From assembly GCA_963835705.1 (NCBI GenBank), contig CAWIGR010000020.1, positions 149,970 through 213,969 on the forward strand: a stretch of 64,000 nt of DNA, read 5' to 3'. Each line of letters begins with the position of its first letter. The stretch's first letter is position 1. Shown here in pieces: positions 51,795-58,521 of this stretch. Made by a program: the position numbers and the translations under genes. The DNA comes from JACVRW01 sp963835705. Its GTDB lineage: Bacteria > Actinomycetota > Thermoleophilia > Solirubrobacterales > Thermoleophilaceae. The notes under the pieces were generated by a model. That model searched no databases. It saw only the letters and a program-made list of their open reading frames with translations, and was not told the origin of the DNA.

Positions 51795-53234
51795 TCACTC
51801 GGCCGGGGATGCCCGTGACAGCCCGACGGCCGCGCTCACCGCCCCGAGGAGGAGGCCTGCCATGCAGACGGCGAGGCCCCACCGGGCCGCCACGTCGAAG
51901 CTCGCGACGGCGTCGTTCAGAAGGTCGGCACGTGCTGCGCCGTGCAGGCGGTTCGCCACGTCCGTTGCGTCCTCGATCGACTCCGTCGCGACCGCGGGCA
52001 CGCGGCTGTCTTCGCTGATCTCGGCGGCGTAGACCGCGGCGAACACGCTCCCCACGATCGCCACACCGAGCGCGCCGCCGACCTGCCGCGCGAGCTGGTT
52101 CACGGCGGCGCCGTCGCCGGCCTTCTCTGTCCCCACGTCGTTCATGATCACCGCCGTCACCGGCGGGGCCATCGCGCCGATGCCGCAACCGACGAGCGCG
52201 GTGCCGAGCAACACGAGCGCGGCCGAGCTGTCGGCGGAGAGGAACAGCAGCGGTACGAAGCCGGCCGCCGCGGTGAGCAGACCCGCAAGCAGGACGCCGG
52301 CCGACCCGAACCTCGCGACGAGCCGCGCGCTCACCGACGCGAGAAGGCCGAGCCCGAGGCCGAACGGCGCGACCTCGAGGCCCGAGGCGAACGCCGAGCC
52401 GTCCTGGACGTACTGCACGTACTGCGGGAGGACGAACAGCATGCCGAGCATCGCGATGTAGGCGGCGAGGATCACGAGAGCGCCGGCCGCGACGCGCCGG
52501 CGTGCGAGCACACGCACGTCGAACAGCGGGTGGCGACGGCGGAGCTCAGTGGCCACGAACGCGACGCCGGCGGCTACGCCCGTGATCGCGGCCATGATCA
52601 CGGCCGGGCTCGTCCATCCGGCGTCGACGCCTTCGATCAGCGTGAACACGATGCCGCCCAGCGCCAGCGTGGAGAGAGCCACGCCCGGGATGTCGAGCGG
52701 AGGCACCCCTGGGCGGCGCGACTCCGGCAGCCAGCGCAGCCCGAAAAAAGCCGCGAGCAGCACGAACGGGACGTTGACGAGGAAGACCCAGCGCCAGCCC
52801 GCCGCGTCGACCAGCACACCGCCCAGGACCGGTCCGAGCGCAAGCCCGAGCCCCGCGACCGCAGACCAGACACCCGCCGCCCTCGACCGCAGCTCAGGCG
52901 GGAAGAGCACAACCAGCAGCGACAGCGCCGGAGGCATCACGCAGGACGCCGCCACGCCCATCAGGACCCGCGCCGCGATCAGCTCGCCCACCGTCGCGGC
53001 GGCCGCCGCCAGCACAGACGTGACCGCGAATCCGAGGAGCCCCAGCAGGAACACCCGCCGGCGCCCGAACCGGTCTGCGAGCCCGTTGCCGACGAGCAAC
53101 AGACCGGCGAGCGAGACGAGGAACGCGTCGAGCACCCACTGCAGCTCGCCGATGCCGGCGTCGAGGTCGTTCGACATGTCCGGCAGCGCGACGTTCACGA
53201 TCGTCATGTCCATCGCGCTGATGAACATCGCCAT
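51795..53234 (-). CDS. MFS drug exporter, DHA2 (EmrB/QacA) family, 14 spans
   Basis: ATG 53234 gives 479 residues. Motif C region and antiporter features are clear: SAMDMTIVNVALPDMSNDLD (D1 motif of DHA2), LADRFGRRRVFLLGLLGF (motif A), AASCVMPPALSLLVVLFPP and GLGLALGPVLGGVLVDAAGW (motif C). Fourteen hydrophobic segments are seen. Likely proton-driven multidrug efflux. Family sequence (VEDKRWWGLGVIC) continues upstream of the ATG in frame but without a start codon, so a CTG or other rare start, or a lost start, is possible. No regulator gene is adjacent. Confidence 0.9.
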   Translation of the reverse strand: MAMFISAMDMTIVNVALPDMSNDLDAGIGELQWVLDAFLVSLAGLLLVGNGLADRFGRRRVFLLGLLGFAVTSVLAAAAATVGELIAARVLMGVAASCVMPPALSLLVVLFPPELRSRAAGVWSAVAGLGLALGPVLGGVLVDAAGWRWVFLVNVPFVLLAAFFGLRWLPESRRPGVPPLDIPGVALSTLALGGIVFTLIEGVDAGWTSPAVIMAAITGVAAGVAFVATELRRRHPLFDVRVLARRRVAAGALVILAAYIAMLGMLFVLPQYVQYVQDGSAFASGLEVAPFGLGLGLLASVSARLVARFGSAGVLLAGLLTAAAGFVPLLFLSADSSAALVLLGTALVGCGIGAMAPPVTAVIMNDVGTEKAGDGAAVNQLARQVGGALGVAIVGSVFAAVYAAEISEDSRVPAVATESIEDATDVANRLHGAARADLLNDAVASFDVAARWGLAVCMAGLLLGAVSAAVGLSRASPAE

Positions 53235-53750
53235 GCAGATGACCCCCAGGCCCCACCAGCGCTTGTCCTCAACCCCTCCCTGCGCCAGGCGCGACGGTGC
53301 GAAGTGGATGAAGTGGGGAACCTCGATGGCCGCTTACCCGGCGCGCGCGCGATGACGGACGCGTGATACGGCGGAGCTTCTCACAACCGCCCGACACGAC
53401 TGACCGATGACTCGGCCGCGGACACCGTCACGTCGGCCGCTATCGCAATGCGCGAATCCGGGCAGCGCGACGACTGGATCGGGCCGACGTCGATCACTGC
53501 TCCTTCGAGGCAGATGCGACAGCCGGAATCCGCCCGACCGCGCTATCGAGTTGGGCGACCTTCGCTCGTCCGAGCTTCGCGGCCGACACTCCTGCTCCCC
53601 CATGGCGAAGGAGGCGTGTTCGCACAATGAGCTCGTGCTGTCGAGCGTCGTCCGGAGCGGCATCGTGTGCAGCCAGCGACAAGCTCAATCGGCGCATCGA
53701 GATCTCCGCCACCATCACGGAGGCCATCGCCGACGCCCTCGAGAACGCGC
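53235..53750. other. Intergenic, no gene seen
   Basis: No frame with family character. Sequence is of normal G+C and carries no strong inverted repeat except the tRNA terminator at its right end. Confidence 0.35.
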
Positions 53751-53772
53751 GAGACCTCCCGGAGGAGGTCTC
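53751..53772 (-). terminator. Hairpin terminator of the initiator tRNA
   Basis: GAGACCTCC and GGAGGTCTC form a perfect 9-bp stem with a CGGA loop, 20 bp past the tRNA 3' end in its direction of transcription. There is no long T tract. Confidence 0.6.
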
Positions 53773-53792
53773 AAGCGTCGCTCAAAGGGACA

Positions 53793-53866
<74 letters not shown>

Positions 53867-53903
53867 GCGTTGACTCACGAATCTAGCAACCTTGGCCGGA
53901 GCG

Positions 53904-54488
53904 TCAACCGGCCGAGGAGGCCTGGCGGGCTGCCGCCAGGATCTCTTCCGGGGAGGCGTTGTCGCTTGCGTCCTCGGACATGTGGGACCACGTGACGCGG
54001 CCGTCTGGCGCGATCACCATCGCGCCGCCGAGTTGGGCGGTGTGGCCGATCACCTTGCCCTGGTGGACCTTCCCGCGCGAGCGCGCCGTCTTCACCAGAC
54101 CCCGGCTCACGCTCTTTGGACCCAGCAGCTCGCTCGCCGTGGCCACCTTTGCTCCGGCCGCACGGTAGCTCTCGCGCTTCTCATCCGCGAGCACGGGCAG
54201 ATCGACGCCCTGCCGGCGCCGGAAGTGCGCCGCGTGGCGCGGCGTCGCCTGGCCGATCAGCACAAGCGGGATGCCGGCGGCCTCGAACTCCGAGCGGGCG
54301 CGATGCAACTGCACCGCGTGGTCGCGGCAGTGCACTCAGCCGTAGTGGCGCAGCCAGACGAGCGCGACGGGGCGGTCGCTCCACAGGTCGCCGAGCCGGA
54401 CCTCGTTGCCGTCGTGATCCGGGAGCGTGATGTCTGCCAGCGCGTCCGCCCGATCCGGAGGACTCGTTCGCTGGCGATCCTTCGACAT
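53904..54488 (-). CDS. Peroxiredoxin-like (AhpC/TSA_2, PRXL2/SelU-type) probable selenoprotein
   Basis: Starting at ATG 54488, the frame reads SKDRQRTSPPDRADALADIT, then LPDHDGNEVRLGDLW, then VALVWLRHYG, followed by TGA (54336-54338) and VHCRDHAVQLHRARSEF to the stop at 53904. In this thioredoxin-fold family the position after LRHxG is the catalytic Cys of a CxxC motif; here it is TGA, giving U-V-H-C with Sec at residue 51 of 194. Coding homology is unbroken on both sides, and a hairpin follows directly. Conventional calling would start at GTG 54335 and lose the active site. The product would reduce peroxides or thiols. The alternative is a nonsense-mutated gene. It diverges from ppx by about 17 bp. 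Confidence 0.75.
54304..54334 (-). promoter_or_regulatory. Candidate bacterial SECIS hairpin
   Basis: One base after the TGA the minus strand reads TGCA-CTGC-CGCG-ACCA-CGCG-gt-GCAG-t-TGCA. Three stacked 4-bp helices close an ACCA loop that begins 14 nt after the TGA, within the usual range for SelB-recognised elements inside the coding region. Confidence 0.55.
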
Positions 54489-54505
54489 GCCGAGCACGGC
54501 AGGGA

Positions 54506-55519
54506 GTGTACGGTGCGCGAGTGGCCGAGGACCCCAGAGCCGCTCCCGACACCAGCCGTGACGGCACCACCGCCGGCGACGGCGGCCGGCGCGTCGGCGT
54601 GGTCGACCTCGGCACCAACTCCACCCGGCTGCTCGTGGGCGAGGTGCAGGACGGCGAGGTGTCCGAGCTCGAACGGCGCACCGTCGTGACCCGGCTCGGC
54701 GAAGGCGTCGAGGCGACCGGCCGGCTCTCCGACGCCGCCGTCAGGCGTGTCTGTGAAGCACTCGCCGTCTACCGCGAAGTGCTCGACCAGCTCGGCGTCG
54801 ACGAGGTCGTCGCGGTCGCCACCAGCGCCATGCGCGACGCAGAGAACGGCCCGGCCTTCCGCGACGAGATCCGCGAGCGCTTCGGCATCGACGCCCGCAC
54901 CATCTCCGGCGACGAGGAGGCCCGGCTCACCTTCCTCGGCGCCACCTCCAGCCGCCGCGCCGGCGCCGAGACGCTCGTGATCGACATCGGCGGCGGCAGC
55001 ACCGAATACGTCACCGGCCAGGCCGGCAGCGACCCCGGCTTCCACATCTCGACACGCATGGGATCCGTCCGTCACACCGAGCGGCACCTGCACGGCGACC
55101 CGCCCACCTCCGACGAGATGAGCTCCCTCGCCGAAGACGCCCGCGCCATCGTCCAGGCCGACGTGCCCGCCGAAGTGCGCGAGCAGGTCGAAGAGGGCAT
55201 CGCCGTGGCCGGCACCGCCACCACACTCGCCGCCATCGCCCAGGAACTCGACCCCTACGACCCCGAAAAGGTCCACGGCTACCGCCTCGGGCGCGGAACC
55301 TGCGAGCGGATCGTCTCGCAGCTGGCCGCGCTCACCGTCGACGCGCGCCGCCGCGTCACCGGACTCCACCCCGACCGGGCCCCCACCATCGTCGCCGGCG
55401 CCGTGATCCTGCTCCAGTCGATGCGCAACTTCCAGCTCGACGAGATCGAAGTCAGCGAAGCCGACATCCTCCACGGCGCCGCCCTCGCCGCCGCCTCTCC
55501 CAGGTCTCCGAACGAATAA
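54506..55519 (+). CDS. ppx: Ppx/GppA-family exopolyphosphatase/(p)ppGpp phosphohydrolase
   Basis: GTG 54506 (or GTG 54521) gives 337 residues. ASKHA-fold motifs are present: VGVVDLGTNSTRLLVGEV (phosphate 1), VVAVATSAMRDAENG, the catalytic-loop region DARTISGDEEARLTFLGA with its Glu, and LVIDIGGGSTEYVTG (phosphate 2). Length fits the short actinobacterial Ppx without the C-terminal HD domain. It degrades inorganic polyphosphate from the end and/or hydrolyses pppGpp. It diverges from the selenoprotein-like gene, so both promoters share very little DNA. A perfect palindromic terminator begins four bases after the stop. Confidence 0.92.
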   Translation: MYGARVAEDPRAAPDTSRDGTTAGDGGRRVGVVDLGTNSTRLLVGEVQDGEVSELERRTVVTRLGEGVEATGRLSDAAVRRVCEALAVYREVLDQLGVDEVVAVATSAMRDAENGPAFRDEIRERFGIDARTISGDEEARLTFLGATSSRRAGAETLVIDIGGGSTEYVTGQAGSDPGFHISTRMGSVRHTERHLHGDPPTSDEMSSLAEDARAIVQADVPAEVREQVEEGIAVAGTATTLAAIAQELDPYDPEKVHGYRLGRGTCERIVSQLAALTVDARRRVTGLHPDRAPTIVAGAVILLQSMRNFQLDEIEVSEADILHGAALAAASPRSPNE

Positions 55520-55522
55520 ACC

Positions 55523-55548
55523 GGGTTCCCCCCGATCGGGGGGAACCC
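55523..55548 (+). terminator. Perfect 26-bp palindrome after ppx
   Basis: GGGTTCCCCCC and GGGGGGAACCC surround GATC as a perfect inverted repeat four bases past the ppx stop. No T tract follows; it should still stall or protect the transcript. Confidence 0.65.
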
Positions 55549-55572
55549 CTAGCCAACCGCCTGCAGTTGGTC

Positions 55573-55578
55573 TATGAT
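55573..55578 (+). promoter_or_regulatory. -10 box of the candidate ncRNA
   Basis: TATGAT is a near-consensus -10 hexamer in a G+C-rich setting, 7-10 bases before the structured RNA below. A matching -35 is weak. Confidence 0.4.
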
Positions 55579-55584
55579 GATCCG

Positions 55585-55763
55585 CGCTGGGTGGGGTGTC
55601 CGTGCGGCAAACCCGTCGGCCTCCACTCGGTACATAGGTTCGGGCGAAGCCGCATCGTATCGGCGCCTCCCGCCGTCCGAACCGCAAGGCCCTTTCAAGG
55701 CACGTACCCCTGCCCGTCCTGATAGGGCCGTAATTCGGAACCGCCGGCATGATGCCGGCGGTT
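55585..55763 (+). ncRNA. Candidate structured non-coding RNA with its own terminator
   Basis: A long helix can form between GGGGTG/CGTGC (55593-55598, 55601-55605) and GCACG/TACCCC (55700-55710). Inside it GGTTCGG (55637-55643) pairs with CCGAACC (55677-55683). A 10-bp hairpin AACCGCCGGC-atgat-GCCGGCGGTT at 55739-55763 follows as terminator, then CTGCGTTGT. No open frame is convincing. The architecture (about 170 nt, long outer helix, internal loop, own -10 box) is that of a small regulatory RNA; I could not match it to SRP RNA, RNase P, tmRNA or 5S. Confidence 0.5.
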
Positions 55764-55790
55764 CTGCGTTGTGACGGCTGAGGGGCCCGG

Positions 55791-55812
55791 GAGGACGCAT
55801 GCCGGCGTCCTC
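55791..55812 (-). terminator. Hairpin downstream of the TPP enzyme gene
   Basis: GAGGACGC and GCGTCCTC form a perfect 8-bp stem with a 6-base loop. It is about 140 bp beyond the leftward gene's stop. Confidence 0.35.
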
Positions 55813-55950
55813 GGCCCTCGACGTGCCCAGCACGTCTTCGGGCCTGCGTCCTTGGCCTGCGCCCTCCCGCCCATCTCAGACCGTCCGACGCGCTCAGGCC
55901 CTCCGACCGCTCGCCTGAGCCCTCCGCGAGCCCGCCCGGCCGACCAACCC

Positions 55951-57597
55951 CTACGCCAGGTTCGCTCTCCGCGGGTACACCACGTCCGGGTCCGTCAGCA
56001 CGTTCACCAGCGCCGGCTTTCCTGACGCGAACGCCCGCTCCAGCGCCGGTCGCAGCTCGTCCGGGGTGGTGACCAACTCGCCGTGGCCGCCCAGCGCGCG
56101 TACGACCTCGTCGTAGCGGCAGCCGGGTTGGAGCTCGGCCGCTACCGAGTAGCCGTAGAGGAACTCCATCGGGTGCTTCTCGAGCGCCCAGATGCCGTTG
56201 TTGCCCATCACGCCCACGATCGGGAGGCCGTGGCGGACGAAGGTGTCGAACTCGAGGCCGGCGAAGCCGAAGGCGCCGTCGCCCAGGAGCAGGCAGACCT
56301 GCCGGTCCGGGTGGGCGAGCTTCGCGGCGAGTGCGTATCCGGGGCCGGAGCCGAGGCAGCCGTAGGGACCCGGGTCCATCCAGCAGCCGGGCTCGTAGGT
56401 CTCCATCACGCGGCCGGCGAAGGAGACGAAGTCGCCGCCGTCGCCGATCACGATCGCGTCGCGGTCGAGCACCTGCGCGAGCTCGTGGTAGACCCGCATC
56501 GGGTGGAGGGGGGCGCGCCCGTCGGTGAAATCGTCCTGCTCCTCCGCTCGCTTCTCGTTCTCGACCTCGCGCAGTGACATGGCCCAGCCGCTCCGGTCGG
56601 GCCCCCCGCCGGCGCCCGAGCGCAGCGCGTCCAGGGTGGCGGCCACGCCGCCGTACAGCTCGGCCGCCGGCTCGCGTGGGTGCGGGCGCTCGGGGCGCGA
56701 CGAGCCGATCACGACCACCTCGGTGTCGTCGCCGAACGAGCCGCCGAAGCCGAGCCGGAAGTCCATCGGCACGCCGATCACGAGCGCCACGTCGGCGCCC
56801 TTCAGCCCGGTGCTGCGCGCGCGGGAGAAGAACAGCGGGTGGTCGGCCGGCACGCAGCCGCGCGCCAGCCCGTTCAGGAAGACCGGCACCGACAGCTCGT
56901 CGCACAGCCGGACGAGCGCCTCCTCACCGCGCGCCCAGTACAGCCCCGTGCCCGCCATCACCACCGGCCGCTCCGCCCCGCGCAGCAGCTCCGCCGCGCG
57001 GTCGAGCGCCTCGCCGTCGGCCGCGGGCGCCGCGGCCGGGTCCGGCAGTGATGCGTCCGCGTCGGCCTCCGCCTCCGCTTCCATGAAGACCTGGTCGAGC
57101 GGGAAGTCCACGAACGCCGGGCCGGTCGGCGCCTCGGCCGCGACTCTCAGCCCCTCGTCCACGAGGCCCGGGATCTCCGCCGTCGTCGCCGCCGTCCGCG
57201 CCAGTTTGGTGACCGCCTGCACGAACGGGATGTGGTCGATCTCCTGGAGCGATCCCTGCCCCCACCGGAACGCCGGCGCACGCCCTCCCAGGGCGAGCAT
57301 CGGGGACGCGTTCTGGAACGCCGACGCCATCGCGCTCATCCCGTTCGTCACCCCCGGCCCGGCCGTCAGCGCACAGACGCCGGGCGTGCGGGTTGCCTTC
57401 GCCCAGCCCTCCGCGGCGAAGGCCGCGGACTGCTCGTGGCGCACGTCCACGATGTCCACGCCCTCGTCGCGGCAGCCGTCGTAGATCGAGAACAGATGGC
57501 CGCCCGACAGGGTGAACAGCTTCGACACCCCGTGCGCCTTCAGGCGCTTCGCCACGAGCCGCCCGCCGTGCAGCCCGGTGCTCTGCTCGGTCGTCAT
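55951..57597 (-). CDS. Thiamine pyrophosphate-dependent enzyme, acetolactate synthase-like
   Basis: ATG 57597 gives 548 residues. The three domains of the family are visible: the N-terminal PYR domain with the catalytic Glu in VDVRHEQSAAFAAEGWAKAT and TAGPGVTNGMSAMASAFQNA; the central domain; and the C-terminal PP domain with IGDGGDFVSFAGRVMET, LLLGDGAFGFAGLEFDTFVR (the GDG...NN TPP-Mg motif, ending GVMGNNGIWALEKHP). It decarboxylates a 2-keto acid or oxalyl/benzoylformate-type substrate. It stands alone, without the IlvN regulatory subunit, so true branched-chain amino-acid acetolactate synthase is unlikely. It diverges from a dehalogenase-like gene by 42 bp. Confidence 0.88.
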   Translation of the reverse strand: MTTEQSTGLHGGRLVAKRLKAHGVSKLFTLSGGHLFSIYDGCRDEGVDIVDVRHEQSAAFAAEGWAKATRTPGVCALTAGPGVTNGMSAMASAFQNASPMLALGGRAPAFRWGQGSLQEIDHIPFVQAVTKLARTAATTAEIPGLVDEGLRVAAEAPTGPAFVDFPLDQVFMEAEAEADADASLPDPAAAPAADGEALDRAAELLRGAERPVVMAGTGLYWARGEEALVRLCDELSVPVFLNGLARGCVPADHPLFFSRARSTGLKGADVALVIGVPMDFRLGFGGSFGDDTEVVVIGSSRPERPHPREPAAELYGGVAATLDALRSGAGGGPDRSGWAMSLREVENEKRAEEQDDFTDGRAPLHPMRVYHELAQVLDRDAIVIGDGGDFVSFAGRVMETYEPGCWMDPGPYGCLGSGPGYALAAKLAHPDRQVCLLLGDGAFGFAGLEFDTFVRHGLPIVGVMGNNGIWALEKHPMEFLYGYSVAAELQPGCRYDEVVRALGGHGELVTTPDELRPALERAFASGKPALVNVLTDPDVVYPRRANLA

Positions 57598-57639
57598 CAG
57601 AACGGCGACGTTACCCGATGAGATATACAGAAGGAGTCG

Positions 57640-58521
57640 ATGAACGACCGGCTGGAGGGCGACTTCGGGGGTACCTTTCCGTTCGAGGCGCGCTACCTCC
57701 GGGCGGGGAAGACGAGCCTCCACTACGTGGACGAGGGTCCCGCCGGCGCCTCCACGCTGCTGTTCCTCCACGGCAATCCGACCTGGAGCTACCTGTGGCG
57801 GCGCCAACTCGCCGAGCTGAGCGAGTCAGGTCACCGCTGCGTGGCCTTCGACCACATGGGCTTCGGCCGCTCGGAGAAGCCTCCGCGCATGTCCGCCTAC
57901 ACGTTCGAGCGGCACGTGGAGAACGCGCTGGCGGTGATCGACGAGCTCGACCTCCAGGACGTCACGCTGGTGGCGCACGACTGGGGCGGGCCGATCGGCC
58001 TGGGCGCGCTGCTCGAGCGCCGCGAGCGCCTGCGCGCGCTCGTCCTGATGAACACCTGGGCCTGGGAGCTCCCGAGCTGGCTGCCGCCCTTCATCCGCGA
58101 GTTCCGCACCGAGGGGCTAGGCGAGATCCTCGCGCTCGGCGGCAACCTGTTCGTGGAGTCGATCCCGGGCGGGATGGCTCGCCGTGACCCCGACCCGGTG
58201 ATGATGGAGGCCTACCGGGCGCCGTTCCCGGACTACTGGTCGCGTGCCGGGACGCTCGCCTTCCAGCGCGACATCCCGCTCACCGAGCGCGACGGCAGCG
58301 CGCCGCTGATGTCGTCGATCCACGAGCGGCTCCCGCAGCTCGAGCTGCCCGTGCTCCTCGTCTGGGGCATGCGCGACCCGGTCTTCCAGCCCGTCTTCAT
58401 GGACCAGTGGCGCGAGCTGTTCCCGCGTGCGGAGGTCGCCGAGGTCGAAGACGCCTCGCACTTCGTGGTGGAGGACCGGCCGGACGCCGTGACGGGCGCT
58501 ATCGAGCGGTTCCTGCGCTGA
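57640..58521 (+). CDS. Haloalkane dehalogenase-like alpha/beta hydrolase
   Basis: ATG 57640 has AAGGAG immediately upstream; 293 residues. The oxyanion/halide motif LLFLHGNPTWSYLWRRQL (Asn as second halide ligand), the nucleophile elbow VTLVAHDWGGPIGL with Asp, and the catalytic His in VEDASHFVVEDRPDAV are all in place, with Asp in LLVWGMRDPVF as the acid. This is the dehalogenase clan (HLD-I-like) in which Asp attacks a carbon-halogen bond; epoxide or ester hydrolysis is the alternative. It shares a 42-bp divergent promoter with the TPP enzyme and its end overlaps the convergent phosphatase by 23 bp. Confidence 0.85.
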   Translation: MNDRLEGDFGGTFPFEARYLRAGKTSLHYVDEGPAGASTLLFLHGNPTWSYLWRRQLAELSESGHRCVAFDHMGFGRSEKPPRMSAYTFERHVENALAVIDELDLQDVTLVAHDWGGPIGLGALLERRERLRALVLMNTWAWELPSWLPPFIREFRTEGLGEILALGGNLFVESIPGGMARRDPDPVMMEAYRAPFPDYWSRAGTLAFQRDIPLTERDGSAPLMSSIHERLPQLELPVLLVWGMRDPVFQPVFMDQWRELFPRAEVAEVEDASHFVVEDRPDAVTGAIERFLR

